This document shows positions 37,195-46,473 of a DNA stretch of 64,000 bases, in pieces. A program made the translations under genes and the position numbers. The notes under the pieces were generated by a model. That model was not told the DNA's origin. It was given only the letters and a program-made list of their open reading frames with translations, and did not search any database. Each line of letters starts with the position of its first letter. The stretch's first letter is position 1. This DNA comes from Drouetiella hepatica Uher 2000/2452 (GTDB lineage Bacteria > Cyanobacteriota > Cyanobacteriia > Elainellales > Elainellaceae): positions 62,001 through 126,000 of the forward strand of contig JAHHHD010000013.1 in the NCBI GenBank assembly GCA_019359505.1, given 5' to 3'.

Positions 37195-39702
37195 ATGACA
37201 CTTATGAAATATGCCCCTTTTCTAGTCGCAACAGGGCTTTTGATAGCAGCAGCCATTTGTCCACCTGCGATCGCCCAAACTTCAGAAACCAGTTCTCCAG
37301 AATCCACCAATGCCCTTGATCTAGCTATCCCGGCTTGGGGTGGAGTGGGGCATACTTCATCCGGCGCAGGTTGGGATGGCGTAACCCAGTTTGAAGGATT
37401 CATTCCTTTGCGACAAACACCGGGTGAAAATATCACCTTCTTTGAGCCTCGATTTCTATTAGACAACAATGGCAACATTGGCGGCGGTTTACTGCTGGGA
37501 CATCGGATTTATGACTTTCAACGCAATCGTACTTTTGGCGGCTATGTTGCCTTTGACCATCGTCAAACCCATGAAAGTAGCTTTTCTCAACTCGGCTTAG
37601 GGTTAGAAAGTTTGGGTGAAGTTTGGGATTTTCGCATGAACGGCTATATTCCTTTGGGAGACAATCGCCATCTGGTTGATGAAAGCCGTTCTGACACAGG
37701 ATATAGTGTCTCAACCCAGTTTGAACGCAACCTGCTGCTCCTCTCCAGTCGTCGAGAACAACAGGTAACCCGTATTTATGAAGCTGGACTACTGAGTCTA
37801 GATGCAGAAGCAGGGGCAAAACTTGCGGAATGGACTGATGGAGATTTACGCGCCTTTGGGGGTGTCTATTTTTACGATGCGAAAGGCACGGATAGCACAT
37901 TGGGATGGCGGCTGAGACTGCAAGCTCGCCCTACCCAAAATCTATCGCTAGGGCTGGCTGTGCAAGACGACAATCTATTTGGCACAAACATCGTTGCATC
38001 TATAGGCTTTACTTTTCCCAGGATTCGTCCTAGAGGGCCGATCACCCGTACGGAGGAAGTCGTTGCCCGATTGGGAGAACCTATTGCTCGCAATCCCAAT
38101 ATTGCTGTCGATACTCAGCGAGATACTCAGACGACCGTTGAAGAAAATGTAGAACCTCTGAAAAACCCTGAAGAAGAACAAGCCTATCGCTTCATCCATG
38201 TCACATTAGGGCAACAGGGCGGCAATGGCACCTTTGAGCGTCCTTTCGGTACCGTTCAGGAAGCCCTTGATGCAAGTGTTTCAGACGGTAACACCGTTGT
38301 CTATGTTGATGCTGGGAACAATTCAACGATAGCAGCATTTACCATTCCCGATCGCGTTCGCGTACTGTCTCAGGCACCCGTCCAGCTACTTGCAGGTCTG
38401 CCTTTCCCTGGTTTTCCAAGCGCGCCCGCTCGTCTGCCCTTCTCTCCGGTTGTCAACTATCGAAACGGGATTTTAGTAAGAATTCCTCTTTCGGGTGACA
38501 GACAGTTTCCTAATATCAGTCAAACAGGCACAGCTGATTTGGTGACCATGGGCGATCGCACTATTCTTTCCGGTTTTCAAGTAGCTAATTCATCGGTAAA
38601 CGGAATCGCTGCTGATGGAGTGGAAAATATTGAGATTCGTGATAATACTATTATCAACGCCGCAGAGAGAGGCATTTTTCTCAATAACGTCTATGGTAGC
38701 GTCGTACTATTTAACAATCGTATTACTGGCTCTCAGGGGGGTGTTGGTTCGGGTCAAGGGTTACTCATTCGAGACGATGTCGATCGAGCAGTGGATGTTT
38801 CTATTCAACGACAGCAAATTGCAAACAATCGGGTAGGTATTGAAATCGCTGCCTCCGGAAGTCCAGCAGAGCAAATTGATCCTCAGCAAACTGTCAGCAT
38901 CAGTCGCACTAACATTCAAGGTAGCCGCGAACAAGGCATTTTATTAACCGCAGACCAGTCAGGAAATCAACAGGTTGCCTTCCGCAACGGCAGCATTCAA
39001 AGCAGCGGATCAGAAGGGGTCTTTGCTCGCGCCACCACTACGGGCGCTCAAGAGCTTACTATTGAGGACAGCACCATTAGCGGTAGCGGCGGAGACGGTA
39101 TTCGAGCACAGGATGGAATTCAAAATGGCTCTTCTACAGCTGCACAAGAAGTTTTTCTGAGACGTAATCGGATTGAAAACAATGCAGGGAATGGAATTAC
39201 AATTGAAGCTAATGAAGTTGCAGCTCAAGAGTTTACGATCGATAACAACGTTATTCAAAACAATGGGGGATATGGCATTCAAGGTACGGTGAACAATGTT
39301 GCCTTTCAAGAATACATCACTGATCCAGATAATGGTTCTTTAGGCATTAGTAATAATACGATCGCTAACAACGGCAACCAGGGCATTAGTTTAACGGCAA
39401 CAAATTCTGGTACGTTGGTCGCCGATATTCAAGGGAACAATTTGTCTAATAATGAAACAGGCAGCAATTCTGATATAGAGGTAACTGCCACCGCTAACAC
39501 AAACGATGTCTGTATTGTCCTAACTGGTAATAGCAGCATTGATGGCGTTCAGTTTAACAACAATATTTCTGGAAGTCCTGCACTATTTCAAGTTGGAGAC
39601 ATAAACACTTTATCTACCAGAAATACTGGAAGCATAACGCTTCAGCCCGATCTAGCTGCATTTACCGATCGACCGGGGATCTCCTCTTGCTTTAGAGACT
39701 AG
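37195..39702 (+). CDS. Outer-membrane barrel (inverse-autotransporter-like) with beta-helix passenger
   Basis: 835 residues. A signal peptide covers residues 1-28 (hydrophobic, ending PPAIAQ). Residues about 45-280 are alternating strands with aromatic ends (FFEPRFLLDNNGNIGGGLLLG, TFGGYVAFDHRQT) that resemble the inverse autotransporter beta-domain of intimin/invasin. A linker (residues 280-325) follows. Residues 330-800 are right-handed parallel beta-helix repeats (NSSVNGIAADGVENIEIRDN, NNTIANNGNQGI). Intimin-like proteins have the barrel first and export the C-terminal part to the surface, which suits this order. A beta-helix passenger instead of Ig domains is unusual. It follows the giant RTX gene on the same strand. 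The ATG at 37195 has no clear Shine-Dalgarno. Confidence 0.78.
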   Translation: MTLMKYAPFLVATGLLIAAAICPPAIAQTSETSSPESTNALDLAIPAWGGVGHTSSGAGWDGVTQFEGFIPLRQTPGENITFFEPRFLLDNNGNIGGGLLLGHRIYDFQRNRTFGGYVAFDHRQTHESSFSQLGLGLESLGEVWDFRMNGYIPLGDNRHLVDESRSDTGYSVSTQFERNLLLLSSRREQQVTRIYEAGLLSLDAEAGAKLAEWTDGDLRAFGGVYFYDAKGTDSTLGWRLRLQARPTQNLSLGLAVQDDNLFGTNIVASIGFTFPRIRPRGPITRTEEVVARLGEPIARNPNIAVDTQRDTQTTVEENVEPLKNPEEEQAYRFIHVTLGQQGGNGTFERPFGTVQEALDASVSDGNTVVYVDAGNNSTIAAFTIPDRVRVLSQAPVQLLAGLPFPGFPSAPARLPFSPVVNYRNGILVRIPLSGDRQFPNISQTGTADLVTMGDRTILSGFQVANSSVNGIAADGVENIEIRDNTIINAAERGIFLNNVYGSVVLFNNRITGSQGGVGSGQGLLIRDDVDRAVDVSIQRQQIANNRVGIEIAASGSPAEQIDPQQTVSISRTNIQGSREQGILLTADQSGNQQVAFRNGSIQSSGSEGVFARATTTGAQELTIEDSTISGSGGDGIRAQDGIQNGSSTAAQEVFLRRNRIENNAGNGITIEANEVAAQEFTIDNNVIQNNGGYGIQGTVNNVAFQEYITDPDNGSLGISNNTIANNGNQGISLTATNSGTLVADIQGNNLSNNETGSNSDIEVTATANTNDVCIVLTGNSSIDGVQFNNNISGSPALFQVGDINTLSTRNTGSITLQPDLAAFTDRPGISSCFRD

Positions 39703-39798
39703 ACAGGGCTAGGGGCAATGGTTCTAACTTCTTCATTAACCTTGCGGCAGTCAGCCTACTGCTTGACTACCTTGCTCTATCTCTTTCATCCAAATCTC

Positions 39799-39900
39799 AT
39801 ACCAATTTAAGACCCAAAAGGGGCAGATGATTTTCGAGAGTCGCGCGGAGCGCGCGACTCTCGAAAATCATCTGCCGCCTCATCAATTTTAAAGTGGTAT
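39799..39900. mobile_element. Palindromic element E1
   Basis: Terminal inverted repeats ATACCAATTTAA (39799) and TTTAAAGTGGTAT (ending 39900). Inner arms 39822-39847 and 39851-39876 are 26 nt, perfectly complementary, with loop GAG. Its flanks do not match families A or B. Confidence 0.75.
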
Positions 39901-39904
39901 CAAG

Positions 39905-39998
39905 TATAGCTGTCGCCAGTTAGCTCAGGAGATATAGGGTGGGGCGCGAAGCGCCCCACCCTATATCTCCTGAGCTAACTGTCTTGGCAATTGCTGTA
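39905..39998 (-). mobile_element. Family A palindromic element A4 with 31-nt perfect arms
   Basis: Opposite orientation to A1-A3: starts TATAGCTGTCGCCAGTTAG. Arms 39917-39947 and 39951-39981 are complementary at all 31 positions around loop GAA, the longest hairpin in the window. It sits 4 nt from E1 and between converging genes. Confidence 0.78.
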
Positions 39999-40000
39999 GA

Positions 40001-40966
40001 TTAGGATTGAGTCGGCGTTTCATACGCCTCATAGGCTGTCACAATCCGCTGAACTAGCGGATGCCGCACGACATCGCCCTGGGAAAGTTGACAAAAGGCA
40101 ATCTCATCAATGTTGCGGAGAACTCGTTGCGCCACAGATAGCCCTGACTGCTGGGAAGTAGGCAAATCCGTTTGGGTAATGTCTCCCGTCACCACCATCC
40201 GCGATCGAAATCCTAGCCGCGTTAGCATCATTTTCATCTGAGCCGGGGTCGTGTTCTGGGCTTCATCCAAAATCACAAAGGCATTATTTAGCGTGCGCCC
40301 CCGCATGTAGGCGAGCGGAGCAACTTCAATCACGCCGCGCTCCATCAAACCTGCAATTTTCTCAGGGTCAACCATTTCATGCAGCGCATCGTAGAGCGGT
40401 CGCAGGTAAGGATTCACCTTCTGCTGCAAGTCTCCGGGCAAAAACCCCAGTTTCTCTCCAGCTTCTACAGCAGGACGCGTCAAGATCAGCCGCTCATACT
40501 GGTTGTCTAGGAGAGCCTGCGCAGCAACCAATGCCGCCAAAAAAGTTTTGCCAGTTCCAGCTGGCCCAATGCAAAACGTCAGATCGTGACTGCGAATTGA
40601 CTCGACATAGCTACGCTGCCGAAAAGTCTTGGCGCGAATTGCCTCGCCGCGACGAGTGCGGACAATCACATCTTGTTGAATTTCGCGCAGTTCCTCTTGG
40701 CGATCGTCACTCAAGGCATAACGGGCTGTCACAATATCAGCCGAGTCAATCCGTCTGCCCTGACTCCAATAAGGTTCCAACGCTCGCACCAACCCCCCAG
40801 CCAAAGCAACCTGCGTTTCTGTTCCAGCGATGACTAATGACTGCCCTCGCAAGACAATTGTTGCGCCCGTCTGCTGCGTCATCAGCTTCAAATTTTCTTC
40901 CCGCTCTCCGGCAAGGGCGATCGCACTTTCGGGGCTAGGGAGGTCAAGCGTTAAATTCGTTCCCAT
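40001..40966 (-). CDS. phoH: PhoH-like ATPase
   Basis: 321 residues with a PhoH ATPase domain: P-loop GPAGTGKTFLA near 135, FVILDEAQNTTP (Walker B) near 230, and the MVVTGDITQTDLP strand near 260. An N-terminal region of about 100 residues contains a KH-like stretch. PhoH proteins are RNA-linked ATPases whose exact role is unsettled. Here it lies 75 nt downstream of a KH-domain gene and rpsP on the same strand, an arrangement that fits a job in rRNA or ribosome maturation. Confidence 0.9.
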   Translation of the reverse strand: MGTNLTLDLPSPESAIALAGEREENLKLMTQQTGATIVLRGQSLVIAGTETQVALAGGLVRALEPYWSQGRRIDSADIVTARYALSDDRQEELREIQQDVIVRTRRGEAIRAKTFRQRSYVESIRSHDLTFCIGPAGTGKTFLAALVAAQALLDNQYERLILTRPAVEAGEKLGFLPGDLQQKVNPYLRPLYDALHEMVDPEKIAGLMERGVIEVAPLAYMRGRTLNNAFVILDEAQNTTPAQMKMMLTRLGFRSRMVVTGDITQTDLPTSQQSGLSVAQRVLRNIDEIAFCQLSQGDVVRHPLVQRIVTAYEAYETPTQS

Positions 40967-41041
40967 GCAGTGGCTATCGGGAAACCATAGTTTATATGAC
41001 TGATAAAAGTTAGATGAGTGAAAAGCTGAGCTAAGGAAAAC

Positions 41042-41446
41042 CTACTGGGCTTGAGGGCGAACCGGACGAGGGGGAGCTACGCGAGGCGGATTCGGCCGCT
41101 CTTCTGATTCTTCGCGATCCAGCGAAGAGCTGCCAAACACCTCTAAGTGAGCCATTCTCCCTGCCGACTGCGCTACAGCCTGAAGCACAGTCCGAATTGC
41201 TTGAATATTTCGCCCACCCCGACCGAAAACGCGCCCTTTGTCCTCGCCCTCAAAGGCGACCCGCACCAAGACCCGCGAGGTGCGCGGCGAAATTTCGCAA
41301 TCAACGCGCAGAGACTCAGGTGACTCCAGAAAGGGCAAAGCTAAGAAGCGCACTAGCCCAGCATAATCTGGGCTACTTGTGGCTTCATCTATAGCTTCAT
41401 CTGAAGAAGGTAAGAGCGGAGGAATCTGATCAGGCACAGCTAACAT
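41042..41446 (-). CDS. KH-domain RNA-binding protein (KhpA-like)
   Basis: 134 residues. The central KH domain has the RNA-binding loop GRGGRN in KGRVFGRGGRNIQAIR (near 75-90). An acidic N-terminal extension of about 25 residues and a Pro/Arg-rich tail (RPNPPRVAPPRPVRPQAQ) flank it, both longer than in Gram-positive KhpA (about 80 residues). It starts 18 nt after rpsP on the same strand, and the two are nearly always paired in this order. Confidence 0.9.
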   Translation of the reverse strand: MLAVPDQIPPLLPSSDEAIDEATSSPDYAGLVRFLALPFLESPESLRVDCEISPRTSRVLVRVAFEGEDKGRVFGRGGRNIQAIRTVLQAVAQSAGRMAHLEVFGSSSLDREESEERPNPPRVAPPRPVRPQAQ

Positions 41447-41464
41447 CCCGTTGCAAGGCTAATC

Positions 41465-41731
41465 TTAGGCAGTAGGTGCCGCTTCAGGAGCGACCTGTTC
41501 ATATACATTAGCTTTTTCCAGGAGGCGACGGACGGTTTTGGTAGGCTGTGCGCCTTGCTGCAATCGTTTTTGCGCAGCGGGCACGTTCACCCTCAGCTCG
41601 TCCGTTCTGGGGTTGTAGAACCCTATCTCCTCTAGGGGCCGACCATCACGGCGTGTATCGCTATTCATCGCCACAATCCGGTAGCTTACTTCAAATTTCT
41701 TGCCAAATCGCTTTAAGCGCAGCTTAATCAT
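41465..41731 (-). CDS. rpsP: 30S ribosomal protein S16
   Basis: 88 residues, starting [12 protein letters not shown] and containing [25 protein letters not shown], the S16 signature. It is a structural protein of the small subunit that helps 16S rRNA fold. First gene of the rpsP-KH-phoH group; ffh, which often precedes it in other bacteria, is not here. Confidence 0.97.
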   Translation of the reverse strand: MIKLRLKRFGKKFEVSYRIVAMNSDTRRDGRPLEEIGFYNPRTDELRVNVPAAQKRLQQGAQPTKTVRRLLEKANVYEQVAPEAAPTA

Positions 41732-41862
41732 GCTGAAAAATCTTGCTCCTGTGAATCTTTAAAAATTATCAGCTAAGGTTGCGGGTCTAGCATTAGCCTG
41801 ACTCAGCTTAACACTATAGCTTCAAAGCTGAAATTATATCATTTATTTAGGCGACCTGTAAC

Positions 41863-43557
41863 CTATTGAATTAGCTTGCCACTACAGCGATAAAGCCGAT
41901 ATTCATAGCCGCTGATATAGGGGTTAGGCTGTGAGCCTGTCGGAGAATCTGGCTGGCAGCGCTGTTCATCCAGCGCGATCGGCGCATGGAAATTGACAAG
42001 CCACAAATCAACAGGCGCAAGGTTCTGCTCCAGAGCGTTCTGAAGGCTTGCGGTTGCAGCACAGTTCGTCATACAGGGATTTTGTCGCTCGTGAGCCAGC
42101 AAAAATTGCGGAGCATCCGATCTCCCTGCCTGCAAAAACTGCCAGCCAATTCCCATCATTTCACCCGTTTGCACTAGGGTATTTTGTGTAGTGGCAATTA
42201 AGATCGGATTCTGCGATCGCTCTGCCATCACAGACATCAGCACATCTGGGCGGTAATATTTGCGATATCCCAGATTATTCACTACCGTCAGGCTGCTGAG
42301 AAAGCCAACCAGCAGAACGATCGCCACACTCTGCTTAGACTTCCATACTGCCAGACTGGTGCCCAGCAGCAAAATGACTGCGGGAAAGTAGACAAAGCTG
42401 TAGCGTGCGCCCCGCGTAATATCTGTTCGCAAAACATAGCTGATGAAGAAAAAGAGCGCGATCGCTGCCCAAAAAACGCCGCTCATTAACCAAACGGTGC
42501 CTCCCGTATCTGGATCAGCAATCTGCTGTCGCCACCCTTGCCAGAACTTCGGCATCGCCCACAAAATGAACGCCAGCATGACTGACCCTGAAGCGATCGC
42601 TACCGCCAACCGATCGGACTCTATCGGCAGCAACACCAGCATAGTCACCCAAGCAGCCAGCGATTGAGCGATCGGATTAATCAGATCAAGCCAGTTGAAC
42701 GGCTGGACATTACGAATCCACTGCGTAATATCCCGGCTGCGGATATCTTGGACAACAGGTATCCAGAGCGCTGCGGCGATCGCAGTTCCCAGCATTACGG
42801 CATAGAGCCGCCGCCAAGGCAAAGACAGCAGTGCTTTGTTATCCTCTCTGACTTGATGAATGGCTAAACCCAGGAGTGCCAGAGCCATAGCGCTGAGGCT
42901 GAGCATAAAAAAATAGTGGGTGGCAATGCCTAGAGCATTCACCACAACCCATAAGCCGCCTAACCAAAGTGGAAAAGCTCGATGCTGCATTCGACGAACT
43001 GCCACCACAAAGCAGCACAACGATGCAATCACCCACAACACTCCCAGCGTGTAGTGACGAGCTTCTTGAGCCAAATAAACTCCAAATGGTGATACTGCCA
43101 TTAGCACAGCAGTTAAATGGCTAGCGATGGGCGATCGCAACGTCAGCCAGCTCAGCCCAAACATGGCAGGAATTGAGGCTACCCCCAGCAGGGCAGGCAG
43201 CGATCGCGCCAGCCAAAGCGATACTATTCCAGTGTCTGCTGAAAACAGGTGCAGCCAAGCATTCGCCAAGATAAAGTAGAGCGGCGGATGCACATCTTCC
43301 GCGAATAGGTAATGCCTCACGGCAGCGGCAGATTGAGGGGCAAGCTGGAGCGGCTGCATCAGGGTTTCTAGGGCGATCGCCTGGTTGAGCGGAACGGTCT
43401 CAAAGCTGTGACCCAAGCTAAACACCAGTGTGGCAAACTCATCTGTCCAGGGGGGCTTATCGGTCAAATGGGCAAACCGAACCGCTGCCCCAATGCTAAT
43501 CCACAGCAGCAAAAGACAGGGCTGAAACCAGGCAGTTTGAACTAATTGTCGCTCCAT
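41863..43557 (-). CDS. GT39-family membrane glycosyltransferase
   Basis: 564 residues with about ten membrane segments. The first loop has PPWTDEFATL, and the following EDVHPPLYFIL (near 90-100) carries the acidic and HPP residues of the PMT/ArnT (GT-C) fold. A C-terminal soluble part of about 120 residues contains four Cys (CMTNCAATA among them). Such enzymes move a sugar from a polyprenyl carrier to lipid or protein at the outer face of the inner membrane. Neither acceptor nor sugar can be told. It is 131 nt upstream of rpsP on the same strand but probably independent. Confidence 0.85.
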   Translation of the reverse strand: MERQLVQTAWFQPCLLLLWISIGAAVRFAHLTDKPPWTDEFATLVFSLGHSFETVPLNQAIALETLMQPLQLAPQSAAAVRHYLFAEDVHPPLYFILANAWLHLFSADTGIVSLWLARSLPALLGVASIPAMFGLSWLTLRSPIASHLTAVLMAVSPFGVYLAQEARHYTLGVLWVIASLCCFVVAVRRMQHRAFPLWLGGLWVVVNALGIATHYFFMLSLSAMALALLGLAIHQVREDNKALLSLPWRRLYAVMLGTAIAAALWIPVVQDIRSRDITQWIRNVQPFNWLDLINPIAQSLAAWVTMLVLLPIESDRLAVAIASGSVMLAFILWAMPKFWQGWRQQIADPDTGGTVWLMSGVFWAAIALFFFISYVLRTDITRGARYSFVYFPAVILLLGTSLAVWKSKQSVAIVLLVGFLSSLTVVNNLGYRKYYRPDVLMSVMAERSQNPILIATTQNTLVQTGEMMGIGWQFLQAGRSDAPQFLLAHERQNPCMTNCAATASLQNALEQNLAPVDLWLVNFHAPIALDEQRCQPDSPTGSQPNPYISGYEYRLYRCSGKLIQ

Positions 43558-43617
43558 GGGTCACAGATGTTTTTCTCAACCTAACCTGTATGTGCAACCC
43601 GTACAAGCAGCTCATGC

Positions 43618-43643
43618 AAAGTCTGCAATCAAAGTCTGCAATC
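43618..43643. repeat. 13-bp tandem duplication
   Basis: AAAGTCTGCAATC occurs twice in a row between the DUF433 gene and the GT39 gene. One of many short direct duplications at gene edges in this window. Confidence 0.85.
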
Positions 43644-43666
43644 TTACAAAGCTGGTCACCTATAGA

Positions 43667-43906
43667 TTAAGATTCCGAGGTATTTGCGGCGATCGCTTCG
43701 TCGATTTCTTCTGTATTCTGAGCGTAGTAATTTCGAGCTGCTTTCAAGTCGTCTTTGGTAATCATGGGATAGTCACTCAGGAGTTCCGCATCTGATCCTC
43801 CCAGCGATCGAAAATGGATTAAAGTCCAAACTGGAACCTGAGTCCGACCTATGCAAGCAGCTCCGTTACAAATTCCAGGAGTTTTTCTAATCTTTGTTGT
43901 TGCCAT
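43667..43906 (-). CDS. DUF433 protein, likely orphan antitoxin
   Basis: 79 residues of the DUF433 family: GICNGAACIGRTQVPVWTLI near 11-30 is the family core, followed by LSDYPMITKDDLKAARNYYAQN, a helix-turn-helix-like stretch. DUF433 proteins usually precede a DUF5615 PIN-like toxin gene. No toxin frame follows here: the next 110 nt hold only a 13-bp duplication and the GT39 start region. It is therefore an orphan, or its partner was lost. Confidence 0.8.
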   Translation of the reverse strand: MATTKIRKTPGICNGAACIGRTQVPVWTLIHFRSLGGSDAELLSDYPMITKDDLKAARNYYAQNTEEIDEAIAANTSES

Positions 43907-43984
43907 ATCTAATCTCAGAGATTTTTGCTTCGTGTTGGTTTGTGAGCATACTTCTATGATATCTCAAAGCACTTTTGAGCCAAG

Positions 43985-44080
43985 TATAGCAACCGCCAAG
44001 GTGGTTATGACGAGGATATTTAGGGTAGAGCGCTTTGCGCTCTACCCTAAATATCCTAAGCAAACTGGCGACAGCTATAT
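43985..44080 (+). mobile_element. Family A palindromic element A3
   Basis: Left end TATAGCAACCGCCAAGG, right end TAAGCAAACTGGCGACAGC then TATAT. Arms 44013-44033 / 44037-44057 (21 nt, perfect) with loop TTT. The arm sequence (GGGTAGAGCGC) differs from A1 and A4, while the outer flanks are nearly the same. Confidence 0.78.
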
Positions 44081-44100
44081 TTCTAGCCTATTCAGCAAGA

Positions 44101-45483
44101 CTAACGTTGAAATCCCGTCCCTAATTTCTTTTTGGTCTTAGTTTTAGACTTATCTTTGTTGACTTCTTGCAGAGCTTCTTGAAATAAGTTGTGTAAGTGG
44201 AGGGGCACACTTGCGATCTCTGGAAGAGCCGCTTCAGACTCTTTCCCAAACTCTTCTAGCAGTGCATTGAGCTGGCTAATCTGGAAGTCTGGACGCTGTA
44301 ATGCCTCCTGCAATAGAGTCTGCATTTGCACGGGATATTTCTCAGCTAAGGAATGCCAGACAAAGCTATTGAAGTCTGGATCTTTCAGGTGCTTTTGAAC
44401 AGCCTCTTTAGCCGCTGCCTGCTCCGCTTTGCTAACGGGGGGCGTTGTCAACAGCGTTTGGAATTGGGTGTAGGTTGGCAAAAACATTTGTCCCCAGCGC
44501 GGATGGGTCAAGATCGTCACTTGCTCTGCTTTCTTGAGCGGCGCGGGTAGCTCGATCGCAGGAGCCACCATTTTAGACTTGCCTGTGCCCTCCAGAATTT
44601 GAGAAACCGACTCTTCGTCAGCTCCTAGCTCTTTTGCAGCTTCAGCCATTTCTTCCTTAGAAACGCCCGATCGCTCTGCCAGTTCTTCTAGAGAAAGCGA
44701 GGGATCAACGCCCGCCGCTTCCAGATTTTTTTGCGTAATGATCTCCTGAAATTCTGCCAACTTTTTGTTGAGCTGGTATCCCGGCATTGTCACCTCTTCA
44801 CTGCCAAAGAAGTCAACAAAGTTTTGGTGATGTTGTTCCACTGATTTCCAGGCTTCTTCAAGCAGCTCAGGAGCATCGCTGTAGAGATGCGTCTTATAGT
44901 TTTGCTTGAAGTTGCCGATCGCCACCGCTAATTTAGGTTTACCTAGCTTCCCAAAAGATGTCCAGGGGCTTGAAAACATCCATTCCGACTCAGTGACAGG
45001 AGCGATCTGAGCCAGCAGGACTTCTCCTTTCCCCAAACGGTTTTTCTCAGCTGATTCGCTCAGGTTAACTTGGTAGGTCTTAGCTGTCGTCCAGTTAAAT
45101 AACTCAAGCGTATTCTCCGCCATCTCTTGAACAGCAAATAAACCCACAAAGCTGCGTTTCCAGCTGGATACTAAACGGCGATCGCTCCCGCTCAATTCTG
45201 GATGCTCTGCCAAAAATAGATCGATCGGGTTTGTATCCCCAACTGTTCCCTCTGTGATAAAGCGATCGATCAATAGAGTTCGCCGCTGCATATCCTGGTG
45301 AGCAATTCGAGCCATCTGAGTCGCGCTGTAGGATTCTAGGGCGACTGCAAGCTCGCCTTCCGCCTCTAGGACAAAATCAGTCAACTCTTGCTTTAAAGCT
45401 TCAGCACGACTCAAATCAGCTTGGCTCAAATCAGCTTGGCTCAAATCAGCTTGGCTCGAATTAGCTTGGCTTACAGTCTTCAC
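44101..45483 (-). CDS. Unknown soluble protein with N-terminal SQADL repeats
   Basis: About 460 residues from GTG at 45483, which has GAGGA 6 nt upstream; an in-frame TTG at 45507 lacks one. The N-terminus holds four five-residue units (SQADL, SQADL, SQADL, SRAEA) encoded by a 15-bp DNA repeat. The rest is helical and rich in Glu, Lys and Gln. A Lys-rich tail (KDKSKTKTKKK) ends the protein. I do not recognise the family. No signal peptide or membrane segment is seen. The next gene upstream, an aldo/keto reductase, lies about 30 nt away on the same strand. Confidence 0.75.
   Translation of the reverse strand: MKTVSQANSSQADLSQADLSQADLSRAEALKQELTDFVLEAEGELAVALESYSATQMARIAHQDMQRRTLLIDRFITEGTVGDTNPIDLFLAEHPELSGSDRRLVSSWKRSFVGLFAVQEMAENTLELFNWTTAKTYQVNLSESAEKNRLGKGEVLLAQIAPVTESEWMFSSPWTSFGKLGKPKLAVAIGNFKQNYKTHLYSDAPELLEEAWKSVEQHHQNFVDFFGSEEVTMPGYQLNKKLAEFQEIITQKNLEAAGVDPSLSLEELAERSGVSKEEMAEAAKELGADEESVSQILEGTGKSKMVAPAIELPAPLKKAEQVTILTHPRWGQMFLPTYTQFQTLLTTPPVSKAEQAAAKEAVQKHLKDPDFNSFVWHSLAEKYPVQMQTLLQEALQRPDFQISQLNALLEEFGKESEAALPEIASVPLHLHNLFQEALQEVNKDKSKTKTKKKLGTGFQR
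45410..45469. repeat. 15-bp tandem repeat, 4 copies, in frame
   Basis: CTCAAATCAGCTTGG at 45410, 45425, 45440 and, diverged, 45455. It lies in frame at the 5' end of the unknown-protein gene and so changes the protein by whole five-residue units. Confidence 0.9.
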
Positions 45484-45516
45484 GGCTATCCTCAACGTCT
45501 TGATCAAGTCTTGATT

Positions 45517-46473
45517 CTAAGGGTTCTCATGCAGAAATGTCTTAATCTCGTTTAATTCAAGCTCGCTCAAACGAAATTCCATCGCCCCAATGATGCCCTC
45601 AACCTGCTTACCGTTGCGTCCTCCAACGATCGCCGCTGTAATTGCCGGATGCCGGAGCGTCCAGGCGATCGCCACCTCGCCAGGAGAGCAATCGTGCCGT
45701 TGCCCAATCTGCCGCAACAGCTCAACCAGCTTGAGATTACGCGATAGCCGAGGCTCTTGAAACTCAGTGCTATTGCGCCGCCAATCGTCGTCTGGCAGTT
45801 TGACAACTCGCTCAGCCGTCATTGCACCCGTCAGCAAGCCCGACTGCATAGGGGAGTAATTGATTACACCAATATGCTGCTGCTGACAGAAGGGCAAAAT
45901 TTCGCTCTCAACGTTCCGATTCACTAACGAGTAGGGCGGCTGTAACGAAGTAATGGGGGCGATTTGCTGAGCGCGGCGCATCTGCTCTACGTTAAAATTG
46001 GACACCCCAATATAGCGAACCTTGCCCTCTTTTTGAAGCTGTGCCAGCTTTGTCCAGCCTTCTTCTATCTCTGGGTCTGGATTCGGCCAGTGAATCTGGT
46101 AGAGGTCAATTGTTTCCACATTCAGGCGACGTAGGCTGGCTTCTACCTCTCGCTGCAGAGAATCAGCCTTGAGGCTTCGCCCAATCTCGCTTTTCTCATT
46201 CCAGATCATGGAGCATTTTGTGAAAACATAAGGCTGGGTCGATCGCCCCTTCAAAGCTTGAGCCACGACTTCTTCGGAGTGACCCAAACCATAAATTGCC
46301 GCAGTATCAATCCAATTGACACCCAGATCTAACGCCCGATGAATTGCCTCAATAGACTCCTGATCTTCCTGATGCCCCCAGCCAAATGCCCAGCCGTTAC
46401 CCCCGATCGCCCAAGCTCCAAAACCAACGGGTGTAAGGTGGAGATCAGAGTTACCTAGCTGTTTCGTTAGCAT
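45517..46473 (-). CDS. Aldo/keto reductase
   Basis: 318 residues from the ATG at 46473 (AGAGAA 5-6 nt upstream); an in-frame TTG at 46497 is less likely. An NADPH-dependent TIM-barrel oxidoreductase: GVNWIDTAAIYGLGHSEE (Asp and Tyr of the catalytic set), VFTKC (Lys), IHWPNPDP (His), then GVSNF and a C-terminal NADP-binding loop. Close in style to general stress-type AKRs that act on small aldehydes and ketones. The substrate is unknown. Confidence 0.92.
   Translation of the reverse strand: MLTKQLGNSDLHLTPVGFGAWAIGGNGWAFGWGHQEDQESIEAIHRALDLGVNWIDTAAIYGLGHSEEVVAQALKGRSTQPYVFTKCSMIWNEKSEIGRSLKADSLQREVEASLRRLNVETIDLYQIHWPNPDPEIEEGWTKLAQLQKEGKVRYIGVSNFNVEQMRRAQQIAPITSLQPPYSLVNRNVESEILPFCQQQHIGVINYSPMQSGLLTGAMTAERVVKLPDDDWRRNSTEFQEPRLSRNLKLVELLRQIGQRHDCSPGEVAIAWTLRHPAITAAIVGGRNGKQVEGIIGAMEFRLSELELNEIKTFLHENP

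Larger units (their letters stand above)
39703..40000. other. Convergent intergenic region filled by two palindromic elements
   Basis: Between the barrel gene (plus) and phoH (minus). About two-thirds of it is elements E1 and A4, which are separated by four bases. The remaining 96 nt after the barrel gene show no gene. Confidence 0.7.

Noticed and set aside
43560-43666. Toxin partner for the DUF433 protein
   Set aside because: Both strands and all frames in this 107-nt stretch were read. No DUF5615 or PIN start motif is present.
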